Assembly: GCA_022793815.1 (NCBI GenBank)
Contig: JAAWDP010000019.1
Coordinates: 62,001-126,000 of the forward strand
Direction: 5' to 3'
From: Clostridia bacterium
GTDB lineage: Bacteria > Bacillota > Clostridia > Christensenellales > Pumilibacteraceae
Length of the DNA: 64,000 nt
Below are positions 7,902 to 16,084 of the stretch, one piece after another. Within the stretch, counting starts at the first letter, position 1; every line of letters starts with the position of its first letter. A program made the position numbers and the translations under genes. Below the pieces are notes generated by a model, which ran no database searches, had not been told where the DNA came from, and saw only the letters and a list, made by a program, of their open reading frames with translations.

Positions 7902-9059
7902 TCAGGTGCGTGTTATGCCCGTCAGCTTAGCCTGCCCGTTAGGTCTGTCGCAAATCAAGTCGCAGTATTTGACCAAAGTGGCGGTGTACGTGGGCTTGCC
8001 CTGCGTCTGGCGGAGTATGCGTCCGTTCTCGGTTTCGAGGTAGCGCCAGTCGCACAGACGGTGGAGTTTGAACGACTCGGTGTTGAGCAGATACATGCTG
8101 CCGTCTTCCACGAAACGGTCGTAGACGAGCGGTATGCCGTTATACGACAGGGTTTTGAATCCGCCCTCGAGCTGCATTACATCGATGTTGCGTTTATACT
8201 GCGCCATGTATTCCTGGTAGGCGTATTTCGCGGTTGCCGAGCACGCGATGAAATCGACCTGACTGCCTGCGTTCATTTCGAGGCGGTCTATCGCTTCCTG
8301 CAAGGCTATCTCGTCTATCGCGCCGCCGACGTCTTTCGTGTAGGGTTTGAGGAACGGATAATCCGCCCTTTTGAGCCCGTATATGTCCTTATCCGAAAAC
8401 AGCGCGGCAAGTCCCGTTATCTCCTTGTCCTTGCTGCCCTGCACGTACAGCACGCTTTTGTCCGTGATTGCGGCAGACGGTTCGGACGTGAACGTGATTT
8501 TTTTGCCGTCGCGGTCCACGCTTGCTATGCGCAGCGCGGCGTTCGAAACAGTGCCCGACGGCGTGTAGACGTCCACCACCAGTCCTTCGATAAGATTGTT
8601 TACGCCGTCCACGGGATATTTGCCGTCGCTTGCCGCACCCACGGTGCAGAGCCTGCCGCTGCCATCGCCGTAAAGCATTCTGCCCATGTTGAATTTGGAC
8701 GCGGTGAGCAGTCCTTCCATTTCGGCGTTGAGCAAATCCGTGAACGCGCCGCGCCCGTCTGCGGACGCGCGTATCGCCTTGTCGGAAATTTCAATCTGAC
8801 CGTAAAGATTTTTGAGCGTCGTGACGAACTGAACGTAGTTGTTCGAGTGCGCCTGAGGCAGTGCGCCGTCTTCGTCGCCTGCGCCCACGCCGCCGTTTAT
8901 CCCCCAGCTTGCCGCCTTGCGTATCTCCTTGCCCCACACGTCGCCGGACGTTTGTTCTATCTTGGTGAGCAGCGGATTGACTTTCGTATTGAGAAGTTCC
9001 GTCACCGTTCCCAGATAGACCGATTTCAATGCGTTTTCCGCATTTTGCAATGTTACCAT
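7902..9059 (-). CDS. Phage major capsid protein
   Basis: 385 residues. The N-terminal arm (MVTLQNAENALKSVYLGTV) and the central block with DVWGKEIRKAASWGINGGVG, GQIEISDKAIRAS and EMEGLLTASKFNMGRMLYGDG resemble HK97-fold major capsid proteins of Firmicutes short-tailed phages. It follows the scaffold gene after a 53-base gap, as expected for the scaffold-coat pair of a procapsid. The gene is intact, with no internal stop, despite repeats sitting directly behind its stop codon. Confidence 0.9.
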   Translation of the reverse strand: MVTLQNAENALKSVYLGTVTELLNTKVNPLLTKIEQTSGDVWGKEIRKAASWGINGGVGAGDEDGALPQAHSNNYVQFVTTLKNLYGQIEISDKAIRASADGRGAFTDLLNAEMEGLLTASKFNMGRMLYGDGSGRLCTVGAASDGKYPVDGVNNLIEGLVVDVYTPSGTVSNAALRIASVDRDGKKITFTSEPSAAITDKSVLYVQGSKDKEITGLAALFSDKDIYGLKRADYPFLKPYTKDVGGAIDEIALQEAIDRLEMNAGSQVDFIACSATAKYAYQEYMAQYKRNIDVMQLEGGFKTLSYNGIPLVYDRFVEDGSMYLLNTESFKLHRLCDWRYLETENGRILRQTQGKPTYTATLVKYCDLICDRPNGQAKLTGITRT

Positions 9060-9112
9060 TCGATTATTCTCCTTTTGGTTTTTTCTTTATCCCGACCGCC
9101 CGCCCGTTTGTT

Positions 9113-9487
9113 TCAGCGCGAGCTCAAAAACAGCTCGCACAGTTTTTTCGCTTCTTCGAGCGACTTAGCCCCGAGCGGCGGCGCAAGCGCGCCCGTGCCG
9201 GCAGGCATGGACGGCGAGTGGCGCACAAAACTTTTCAGATAGTCGTCTATCACCGCGCGGCGCACATCGTCGCGGCTAAGCACGTACTCACTGACAAAAT
9301 CGGCGTCGTCGAGAAGCCGCGCCGCGGTCTTTTTGACAAGCGCGAGCGTTTCTACGTCGAGCGACGGTTTTTGCAATTGTGCGTCGTTTTCCGCCGCGGA
9401 CTGCATTTGTCCGACGTTTTGCGCCGGCTGCCGCGTTTTTGCGACGGACGCCGTCCGCGAGTCTGTTTTTCCGACTTTATTCGACAT
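9113..9487 (-). CDS. Phage scaffold-like protein
   Basis: 124 residues, hydrophilic, rich in Gln, Ala and Lys in the first 45 residues, then helical segments (LALVKKTAARLLDDADFVSEYVL) and a C-terminus ending ELFLSSR. Small helical acidic/basic proteins between portal and coat genes are typically scaffolding proteins that shape the procapsid. Its ATG overlaps the end of the portal gene by 11 bases. Sequence identity to a known scaffold was not established. Confidence 0.68.
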   Translation of the reverse strand: MSNKVGKTDSRTASVAKTRQPAQNVGQMQSAAENDAQLQKPSLDVETLALVKKTAARLLDDADFVSEYVLSRDDVRRAVIDDYLKSFVRHSPSMPAGTGALAPPLGAKSLEEAKKLCELFLSSR

Positions 9488-11336
9488 TTTGCGACACCTC
9501 CTTCAAAAAGCGTTTATGCTCGTTTATGTGAGCCAACAGCGCGGCGCGCGCCGCCCGTCCGCGACGGTGGGCGAAATTGGAATCGGTGAGCGCATAACGC
9601 GTGTGACGCGCTATATGCAGTTCGTGATTGTCGAGTTCGCACACCTGCAAGTCTTTGCCGTCCGCGGCGGCGTTCTCCCTGTCCGCGCGCTTGGCGTGAA
9701 CGGCGCGCTCGTCGCTTTGCGATTCCCAGCCGCCGTAGCCCAAAGTGTCGAGCACCTTATAGCGCGTTTCCTCGTCGAGCCGTCCGTCGCCGTCCTGCAA
9801 AAGTCCGCTTTTGAGCAGTTCGAACAGCGTGTTGCGGCGCACGGCGAGCGTGGTGGAAAGCTCGTTTTCCGTATCGAAAACCACGTCGTCGCAGCTTATG
9901 TCGCCGCCGGTAAAAGTCATGAGTTCGACATCGCCGTTTTCGCCGACGAAGCGCGTAAGCCTCGGACGCGAGGCAAACTGCTTGTAAAGCCGCAGTACGT
10001 GCCTCCCTATTTCCCTTGCCGCGCCGCGCACGAGTTCGGCGCTGACGCTTAACCGCGTGTCGTCCTGTTCGATGAGCAATTGAAGCGCGACGCCGCTGGT
10101 GACGCTGCTCGGCACGGAGGATGAACGCATTATTTCCGACACGCCGCTGACGGCGATAAACTCGTTTAAAAGGCGGTCTTCCTCGGCGGCGAAATCGGAC
10201 GGGACGTCGCCGCAGTTCATAAGGCGCGGCGGCTGCGAGCCCTGACGGTAGACTATGATTTTGCCCGGCGAAAGTCCTTCGTCGGCGAGGTTGTCGAGGT
10301 CCACGCTTCCGTCCTCCACCGTGAGCACGCCCATGGCTATACGGTTCAAAAACTCGTGCTTGCGGTTTTTGACGGCATTGTACGCGCGTTGCAGCGGTAT
10401 AAGCCGCTCGACCATGCTCTGACCGAAGAAACAGCCTGCGCGGCGCATACAGTCCTGTTTTACGAAAGGGAAGTCCCTCGCCCCGTCCGCGCCGTTTATG
10501 TAAGGGAGCTCTCCGAAATGCAAAAGTTTTCCGCCGGCAACCGCTTCGAACGTGCCGTTTTCGCGCCCCTCGCTTGCCAGCGTATAGCGTTCGATTACCA
10601 GCGCGCACCCGTCCTTTTTGCCTGCCGCCGTACTCGCGGTCATGTCGCTGCGGTTGATACCGCCGCTTACCGCTCCGAGCGAGGGCAGCAATATATCGAC
10701 CTGCTCCGGCTTCACCTTTACGCCGTAGACGCGCTCGATGTCGGCAACGGGCACGGCGCGCGCATGAATCAGCGAGCGGCAGTCGCCGAGAGAGCCGCAG
10801 TCGGGCGAATCGGGATATATCTCGTAAGGCGGGCAGACCTCTATTTTCACGTCGCCCTCGAACACGGGGCGCGAGTCTATGCTGCCGACTTTTCTGCCGC
10901 CGCAATCGTTCCAAGTTATCTTGTAAAACACGCTTCCCGTGATTTCCGACCACATTGCGCCGTCGCTCAAAACGCCGTCGAGATTGTGTGCGGCATTTGC
11001 GCTGGCGAGTATTTTGCTTGCGGCGGACGCGGTTTTGATGTCGCTGTCGTCGCCCGACGCGGGACGCACGCTCATGACGGGACGCACTCTGCCGAGCTTG
11101 GCAAGACGGGTTTCGACGACCGAGGCTATGTGATTGTAAACCTCGCGCTCCTGCCAGAAATAGTCCTTTTCCTCGTCGGACACCGCGCCGCACGGGTCTA
11201 TGCAGCAGAACTGGTTGCCGAGTACGAAATTCGTATTGAGCCGCCACTGCGCCTCGAATCCGCGGCGAACCTGCCTGCGGCGTTCGTAGTCCGCCGTCAC
11301 GCTTTGCACCACGCCGTCTTCGAAAACTTTATCCAC
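9477..11336 (-). CDS. Phage portal protein
   Basis: 619 residues, the length range of short-tailed phage portals. The N-terminal region has RRRQVRRGFEAQWRLNTNFV and a WQEREVYNHIASVVETRLAKL segment, followed by the wing/stem with FFGQSMVERLIPLQRAYNAVKN and a helical C-terminal crown. The portal dodecamer is the DNA channel and docking site for terminase. It overlaps the zinc-finger gene upstream by 8 bases and the scaffold downstream by 11. No frameshift is visible, so the gene appears maintained. Confidence 0.92.
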   Translation of the reverse strand: MDKVFEDGVVQSVTADYERRRQVRRGFEAQWRLNTNFVLGNQFCCIDPCGAVSDEEKDYFWQEREVYNHIASVVETRLAKLGRVRPVMSVRPASGDDSDIKTASAASKILASANAAHNLDGVLSDGAMWSEITGSVFYKITWNDCGGRKVGSIDSRPVFEGDVKIEVCPPYEIYPDSPDCGSLGDCRSLIHARAVPVADIERVYGVKVKPEQVDILLPSLGAVSGGINRSDMTASTAAGKKDGCALVIERYTLASEGRENGTFEAVAGGKLLHFGELPYINGADGARDFPFVKQDCMRRAGCFFGQSMVERLIPLQRAYNAVKNRKHEFLNRIAMGVLTVEDGSVDLDNLADEGLSPGKIIVYRQGSQPPRLMNCGDVPSDFAAEEDRLLNEFIAVSGVSEIMRSSSVPSSVTSGVALQLLIEQDDTRLSVSAELVRGAAREIGRHVLRLYKQFASRPRLTRFVGENGDVELMTFTGGDISCDDVVFDTENELSTTLAVRRNTLFELLKSGLLQDGDGRLDEETRYKVLDTLGYGGWESQSDERAVHAKRADRENAAADGKDLQVCELDNHELHIARHTRYALTDSNFAHRRGRAARAALLAHINEHKRFLKEVSQNVE

Positions 11337-11544
11337 GTTTGAAATTCTCCTTTTTCTTTGCGGTTTCCACGCTTTTCGGCACGACGCTTCCGCCTATCAG
11401 CGCGTACAGGTCGTTGAGGCACTTTTCGCACACGTGCAGGCGCGAGCCTATGCCTACGCGGTTGAATTTGATTGTTTTCGTCGCGCGATTATTGCACGCG
11501 CCCATTTCGCATTTTATTTTGTACTTCGTGTCTATAAGTTCCAT
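11329..11544 (-). CDS. Small zinc-finger phage protein
   Basis: 71 residues with two Cys pairs (CEMGAC and CEKC) spaced as in a four-Cys zinc ribbon, and a basic C-terminus. It lies between the TerS-like and portal genes and overlaps the portal start by 8 bases. Function unknown; nucleic-acid or protein binding is plausible from the motif. Confidence 0.72.
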   Translation of the reverse strand: MELIDTKYKIKCEMGACNNRATKTIKFNRVGIGSRLHVCEKCLNDLYALIGGSVVPKSVETAKKKENFKRG

Positions 11545-11554
11545 TTTTCCCTCC

Positions 11555-11836
11555 TTACAGTTTCAGTTGTTTTATGAGTTTTCTGCACAGCGACAAAAGC
11601 TCTTCGTCGCTCATCTGCTCCGCCGCGCCGTCCGAGCCGCCGGGTTCCGGCGCAAGCAGAAGTTTTGCCGCCGACACGTCGCCCGCGACTTCCTTTTTGG
11701 TTATGCGACGTTTGACGAGAACGGGAATTCCGCCCTCGCCCTCGGGCGCGTATTCCTCGACGCATTCCTCGGTTTCGTAGCCCAGCGCACGCCTTATCAT
11801 TGCGCGCTCCACCTCTCTTCTTTCGTCTTCGCTCAT
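11555..11836 (-). CDS. Conserved protein next to TerL, possible small terminase subunit
   Basis: 93 residues starting MSEDERREVERAMIRRALGYETEE, with a middle strand region (PVLVKRRITKKEVAGDVSAAKLLL). Its ATG overlaps the TerL stop (ATGA). Proteins with this pattern adjoin large terminase genes in Firmicutes phages and are sometimes labelled small terminase or XtmA-like. The canonical small subunit normally precedes TerL and carries a helix-turn-helix; here it follows TerL and no such motif is clear, so the role is uncertain. Confidence 0.66.
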   Translation of the reverse strand: MSEDERREVERAMIRRALGYETEECVEEYAPEGEGGIPVLVKRRITKKEVAGDVSAAKLLLAPEPGGSDGAAEQMSDEELLSLCRKLIKQLKL

Positions 11837-13275
11837 GCCCTTCTCCCGACAAGCCGCACCAGTCTGTCCTTGAATTTCTTTTGTTCGCTATGCGTTTTCG
11901 GCAGTATTTTGGGCGGCTCGGGACGGCTCATAAGATAGTAGCGCAGTTCGTCCAGCGCGTGGTCGTCCTTTTTGACGGGCGTATCGCCGCTTCCCCAGCG
12001 ATAGGTTTTAAGTTCGCGTATAAGATTTGTACAGCACGGAAAAACGTAAAGTTTGGGCTTGCCGTTTTCGCCGCGCAAATACTGTTTGACGCGCGCAATG
12101 CCCGAGTAAAGCGTTTTGTCCACCTTGGGATTGACCGCCACGCCGAGTTCGGCGAAAAGGTTTGTAACGCTTTTTTCGCTTGCCAACGTCTGCTGGTTAG
12201 CCGCGCTGTCTATGAGCGCGCCGACCCGACCGAAGCCGTCGCGCTTCCAGCCGAGCGCGTCGGATATGCGTTTTATTTCGGCGGCGTGCGAGGCGATGTC
12301 CAGCCCCGAGGCATAATGCTCGGCTACGACGAACACGCTGCCGTCGCCGTCCACCGCATACCAGTGGCACGAGGTGGGATTGTTGAGTCCCGGGTCTATC
12401 GACAGTTTGTCCTGCCACTCGGGCGGCACGTCGAACCCCTCTTTCAGCACGTGTACATTCTCGTCGAACTCGGGATAGACAAGTCCGCTTTTGTCGGCGA
12501 ATTTTCCGTAACGGCGGCTTTGCAGCGACAGTTCGTCGAGGTTTGCCGTGGCGCGCTGTATCTCGTTTTTGTCGAGAAACGGATTGTCCGCCCACTCCAT
12601 GGTTTCGTGCCACACCTCGGCGTCTCCGCTTTTGTTCATGTAAATGCGGTCGTAGACGAATGTCATGCCTTTGAGCGGCGTCATGGTTCCGAACACGTCG
12701 CCCTTGCGGTCGATTACGCGCATACAGCATTCGTCGTAGACGTCCTCGGGCGGTTCTTCGTCGAACCATACGAAGTCGAGCGACGCGCCCTGAAACTTCT
12801 CCCTGCCCATTTCGCAGCTTTTGAAGCACAGCGTGGAAATGCCGCCGAACACGTTTTTTACGGCAATCGTGTCTATTATACCGCTGCGCGGCGACGACGC
12901 TTTGCCGCTTTCCATAACTATGTCCGCGATGCAGTCCTTGCGCAGGTAGTCGAGTATTTTCGCTTGCGCGACTTCGCGCTGTACCTGACGGGTGAGCGAC
13001 ACAGCCCAACCGCGCACGTCGCGGCGGTTTTCGCGGTACGGGTGGTTTCCGCGCAGCATCCAAACGGTTTCCACCGCGCCGCATTCGGTTTTGCCGCTTC
13101 GGTTGCCGCCGAATACCCAGCGGTTGCGCTTGCGGCACTTATGGAAAGCAAGCTGTTTTAAATGCACCTTATCGCCGACATTGTACTTTGCAAGCCTGTC
13201 CGCCTTGCCGCGGCGGAGCAATTCGTCCGCCGCGCGCACAAGCGACAGCATATTTCTGCGCTCCTGCGCGTCCAT
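11833..13275 (-). CDS. Phage terminase large subunit
   Basis: 480 residues from the ATG at 13273-13275, preceded by AGGGGGGAC; the longer open frame upstream overlaps the divergent gene. ATPase domain: Walker A GGNRSGKT (56-63), Walker B LDFVWFDEE (166-174), coupling motif GTMTP (196-200). RNase-H-like nuclease: SIDPG with Asp294, ALIDSA with Asp356, and KKDDHALDE with Asp437/438. All catalytic residues expected for a headful or cos-cutting motor are present. It is the first gene of the minus-strand assembly operon. Confidence 0.95.
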   Translation of the reverse strand: MDAQERRNMLSLVRAADELLRRGKADRLAKYNVGDKVHLKQLAFHKCRKRNRWVFGGNRSGKTECGAVETVWMLRGNHPYRENRRDVRGWAVSLTRQVQREVAQAKILDYLRKDCIADIVMESGKASSPRSGIIDTIAVKNVFGGISTLCFKSCEMGREKFQGASLDFVWFDEEPPEDVYDECCMRVIDRKGDVFGTMTPLKGMTFVYDRIYMNKSGDAEVWHETMEWADNPFLDKNEIQRATANLDELSLQSRRYGKFADKSGLVYPEFDENVHVLKEGFDVPPEWQDKLSIDPGLNNPTSCHWYAVDGDGSVFVVAEHYASGLDIASHAAEIKRISDALGWKRDGFGRVGALIDSAANQQTLASEKSVTNLFAELGVAVNPKVDKTLYSGIARVKQYLRGENGKPKLYVFPCCTNLIRELKTYRWGSGDTPVKKDDHALDELRYYLMSRPEPPKILPKTHSEQKKFKDRLVRLVGRRA

Positions 13276-13310
13276 AAAGTCCCCCCTGTATTTGTATTTT
13301 CGAAACGGTT

Positions 13311-13336
13311 TTCGACACGCTTCGACATTTTGCGAC
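13311..13336 (-). promoter_or_regulatory. Three 10-bp-phased direct repeats upstream of TerL
   Basis: On the minus strand GTCG(C/A)A recurs at exactly 10-base steps (plus-strand T(T/G)CGAC at 13311, 13321 and 13331), about 36-61 bases upstream of the TerL ATG. I see no sigma-A -10/-35 pair for TerL in this 108-base divergent region, so an activator- or alternative-RNAP-dependent late promoter is plausible. The 16-base core at 13321-13336 recurs exactly at 9480-9495. Confidence 0.55.
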
Positions 13337-13369
13337 TTTCCCCTTATTCTACCGAGTGCGGCTCTCGGA

Positions 13370-13375
13370 TATAAT
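13370..13375 (+). promoter_or_regulatory. TATAAT box directly before the SH3-like gene
   Basis: A perfect TATAAT ends 8 bases before the ATG at 13384, leaving room for little or no leader. The -35 region (about 13347-13352, TTCTAC) is poor. Confidence 0.5.
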
Positions 13376-13383
13376 AGTCTATC

Positions 13384-14106
13384 ATGACAAAAGTATTTTC
13401 TCTGTTGATTTGCATGTTTTTCGCCGCCGCGCCGCAGAGCGCGAAATATGCGTGCATGGAAAAAGGCGCGACGCTTTACACGCTTACCGAAAGCGGTTAC
13501 GAACAGACCGCGTTTCTGCCTGCGACCTATTTCGTCACGGTAGTAAAGGACGCGGGCGACGGTTACAGCCTTGTTTCCTATCTCGACGTCGTAGGCTACA
13601 TGAAAAACGACGAATTGAGCGGCGTTGACTTTGTTCCGAAAGTAAAATACGCAAGCGCGCGTTTCACGGTTTCCAACGACTCGCAGCCTGCCAATCTGCG
13701 GCTTAGACCCGGCAAGGATTCGCCCGTGTCGGAAGTTATGCCGAGCGGCGAAAGCGGCACGGCGATAGGCACGATTGAGGGCGACGAACTCATAAGCGGC
13801 GCAGGCGGAAAATGGTATTACGTGCGTTACGAAAGCGGCGGCGAATACCGTTACGGATATGTATACGGCGCGCATGTGAGCGTAGAGGCGTTCGGCGAAA
13901 ATACGTTCGAAGCCGAGCCGTCGCCGCCGTCGCACGTCACGGAAAAACAGGAACCGTCCTACTCGGGACTGTCCCTGCCTTTGCAAACAGTATTGATTGT
14001 GTGTCTTTGCACGCCCGTTACAGTCGGCGCGTTTATGCTGAGACGTAAGCCGAACAAGGCGGCGCGTCCGGAATCCGAGCAGCCGAACCGACAGTATCGC
14101 GGCTGA
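13384..14106 (+). CDS. Secreted or membrane-anchored SH3-like protein
   Basis: 240 residues. Signal peptide at 1-20 (MTKVFSLLICMFFAAAPQSA), a first beta domain with YFVTVVKDAGDGYSLVSYLD, a bacterial-SH3-like segment at about 95-160 (ANLRLRPGKDSPVSEV, then GKWYYVRYESGG and YGYVYGAHV), a Pro/Glu-rich linker and one transmembrane helix near 198-216 with a short basic tail, so the domains face outward. SH3-type domains often bind peptidoglycan. It reads against the phage operon from a shared intergenic region, and its 3' end overlaps the convergent regulator gene by 74 bases. It may be a host gene rather than part of the module. Confidence 0.78.
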   Translation: MTKVFSLLICMFFAAAPQSAKYACMEKGATLYTLTESGYEQTAFLPATYFVTVVKDAGDGYSLVSYLDVVGYMKNDELSGVDFVPKVKYASARFTVSNDSQPANLRLRPGKDSPVSEVMPSGESGTAIGTIEGDELISGAGGKWYYVRYESGGEYRYGYVYGAHVSVEAFGENTFEAEPSPPSHVTEKQEPSYSGLSLPLQTVLIVCLCTPVTVGAFMLRRKPNKAARPESEQPNRQYRG

Positions 14107-14542
14107 ACCGTTTCAGGCGTTTGATACGGTCAAAGACTTTCGCGCACAGCAATATCGTGCCGTATTCTTCTTTCATGCGCTTTGCTCCGAAACCGAACCG
14201 CGCAAACACGCGTACCGCCTTTGCCAGCGCGCGCTTTACGCTGCGGTATACGCGCACCCTGCCGACGCCTGTTTCGGCGGCGATTTCCGCGCAGGACGAA
14301 CGCACATACCGTTTTATCAGCGACATTTCGTCCGCGCTCAAACTTTCTTCCATACGCTTGTACAGCACGCGCAGATTGACGATACGGCGTTTGATATCGT
14401 TGAGTTCCACTATACGCGCGGCAACGTCGGCGGCGCTGTCCTTCATATTAAGCGCCTGACTTTCCGCACGCTTTGTATACATTCGAGCCGCAAGCGGAAG
14501 CTTTGGTTGAAGCGCAACCGCCGTGAGTATCCAATTTTCCAT
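14033..14542 (-). CDS. Sigma-factor/ArpU-like transcriptional regulator
   Basis: 169 residues, helical. A C-terminal sigma-4/ArpU-type helix-turn-helix is visible at about 82-106 (SCAEIAAETGVGRVRVYRSV), preceded by LSADEMSLIKRYV. Such proteins sit just upstream of terminase genes in Firmicutes phages and activate late transcription. The start ATG follows AGGGAGAAG. The last 24 codons overlap the convergent SH3-like gene. It is the only regulator of the module in view and the natural candidate to drive the TerL operon. Confidence 0.75.
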   Translation of the reverse strand: MENWILTAVALQPKLPLAARMYTKRAESQALNMKDSAADVAARIVELNDIKRRIVNLRVLYKRMEESLSADEMSLIKRYVRSSCAEIAAETGVGRVRVYRSVKRALAKAVRVFARFGFGAKRMKEEYGTILLCAKVFDRIKRLKRFSRDTVGSAARIPDAPPCSAYVSA

Positions 14543-14660
14543 AAATATAAACTTCTCCCTTACCTTTTCGCTCTTCTTCGGGCTTTAAGAGTGCGAACGG
14601 TGCAAAATAATAAGTATGAAAGGGCGCAAAGAAACGGGTTCCCATTCCCGTCCGATTACG

Positions 14661-14698
14661 CATATATGATAGCACACAGTAGTTGACAATGTCTGTCA
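14661..14698 (-). promoter_or_regulatory. Promoter and overlapping palindrome of the sigma-like regulator gene
   Basis: Minus strand TTGTCA (14684-14689), a 17-base spacer and TATATG (14661-14666). A palindrome TGACA-GACAT-TGTCA (14684-14698) covers the -35 element, as expected for a repressor operator. The leader to the ATG is about 115 bases. Between here and the icd terminator no gene is evident. Confidence 0.6.
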
Positions 14699-14732
14699 CT
14701 TACTTTTTATTGTTTCGTTTTTTTTCGGAGGA

Positions 14733-14766
14733 AATAAAAAAAGCTCCGCGATTTTACGCAGAGCTT
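14733..14766 (-). terminator. Rho-independent terminator downstream of icd
   Basis: Minus-strand stem AGCTCTGCG/CGCGGAGCT (14741-14766) followed by TTTTTTTATTTCC. Confidence 0.85.
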
Positions 14767-14781
14767 GCTTTTTTATATAGT

Positions 14782-14806
14782 GGAGATTCCTTCGCTTCGG
14801 TCGGGG
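14782..14806. repeat. Dispersed short palindromic repeat, copy 2 (diverged)
   Basis: GGAGATTCCTTCGCTTCGGT followed by CGGGG, a diverged copy of the family at 7576, 16539, 54321 and 54394, located between the icd stop and its terminator. Confidence 0.65.
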
Positions 14807-14841
14807 CGGCAGTCAAAGAAAGGGTCGGAATGAGAATTTAA

Positions 14842-16056
14842 TTAAGAATTAAGAATTTTTCCGAGGTTTTCGGAAATGTGAGAGAGGAAAGAAAATGAAT
14901 CGAGCTTGACGGGAGCGGACGCGCCGCGCCAAAGCGGAATCAAATCGCCCGTAACGAAACCGCTTTCTATCGTAGAAATCACGGCTTTTTCGAGGCTCTC
15001 GGCAAAGTTTTTCAGCGCGGCATTGTTTTCGGTCTGAGCCCGTTTTTTCAGCGCGCCGCTCCACGCGAATATCGTAGCCACCGAGTTTGTGGAAGTGGAT
15101 TCGCCCTTCAAATATTTATAATAGTGGCGCGTGACCGTACCGTGCGCCGCCTCGTATTCATAGCAACCGTCGGGCGAAACAAGCACCGACGTCATCATGG
15201 CAAGCGAGCCGAACGCCGTTGCCACCATGTCGCTCATGACGTCGCCGTCGTAGTTTTTCAGCGCCCAAATAAAGCCGCCTTCGCTTCGTATGACGCGTGC
15301 CACGCTGTCGTCGATAAGCGAATATTCATACTTTATGCCGTGCTTTTCGAAACGCTCTTTATACCCTTGAAACACTTCGTCAAACACGGATTTGAAACGC
15401 GCATCATAGGTTTTGCTTATCGTGTCCTTTGCCGCAAACCACACGTCCTGCCCCACGTCGAGAGCGTAAGAAAAGCACGAACGGGCAAACGATTCTATCG
15501 ATTTGTCGGTGTTGTACATGCCCTGCACTATGCCCGAAGAGGAAAAGCCGAAAATCTCTTTTACGACCTCTCTGCCGTCTTTATACATGATTTTCAGCTC
15601 GGCTTTCGCAGGCGCGTCCACCGCTATTTCGCTTGCCGCATATACGTCGCCGTAAGCATGGCGCGCAACCGTTATGGGCTTTTTCCAGCCGCCCACGTAA
15701 GGCGCAATTGCGCCGACGGCAATAGGTGCGCGGAACACCGTTCCGTCGAGTACGGAGCGAATGGTGCCGTTAGGCGAGCGCCACATATTTGAAAGTTTAT
15801 ATTCTTCCATGCGCCGAGAGTTGGGAGTTATGGTTGCGCACTTGACTCCGACGCCGTATTTTTTTATCGCATTTGCGGCTTTTACGGTGACTTCGTCCTT
15901 TGTGCGTTCGCGCTCCGTAAGCGACAAATCGTAAAAATCGGTATTGAGTTCGAGGTGCGGCAAAAGCAGCGTTTCCTTTATCCTATCCCAAAGCACACGC
16001 GTCATTTCGTCGCCCTGCATTTCGACTATCGGGGTCTTCCATGTTATTTTCGCCAC
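14842..16056 (-). CDS. icd: NADP-dependent isocitrate dehydrogenase
   Basis: 404 residues, the length of the dimeric eukaryotic-type NADP enzyme. It opens with KITWKTPIVEMQGDEMTRVLW and contains CATITPNSRRMEEY, the substrate loop SPNGTIRSVLDGTVFR and the GTVTRHYYKYLKGE region binding NADP phosphate. It converts isocitrate to 2-oxoglutarate, supplying glutamate precursor and NADPH. The start is GTG at 16054-16056 preceded by AAGGAG. It is monocistronic, with its own promoter and terminator. Confidence 0.96.
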   Translation of the reverse strand: MAKITWKTPIVEMQGDEMTRVLWDRIKETLLLPHLELNTDFYDLSLTERERTKDEVTVKAANAIKKYGVGVKCATITPNSRRMEEYKLSNMWRSPNGTIRSVLDGTVFRAPIAVGAIAPYVGGWKKPITVARHAYGDVYAASEIAVDAPAKAELKIMYKDGREVVKEIFGFSSSGIVQGMYNTDKSIESFARSCFSYALDVGQDVWFAAKDTISKTYDARFKSVFDEVFQGYKERFEKHGIKYEYSLIDDSVARVIRSEGGFIWALKNYDGDVMSDMVATAFGSLAMMTSVLVSPDGCYEYEAAHGTVTRHYYKYLKGESTSTNSVATIFAWSGALKKRAQTENNAALKNFAESLEKAVISTIESGFVTGDLIPLWRGASAPVKLDSFSFLSHISENLGKILNS

Positions 16057-16084
16057 TGCCGTTTTCTCCTTAAAAGTTTAGAAA

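Noticed and set aside
7797-9242. A 481-codon plus-strand open frame across the capsid region
   Set aside because: It begins inside a repeat and is antisense to the capsid and scaffold genes.
841-14841. Attachment-site repeats or a tRNA gene flanking the phage module
   Set aside because: I compared the edges by eye; only short promoter-like TTGACA words are shared and no tRNA is visible.
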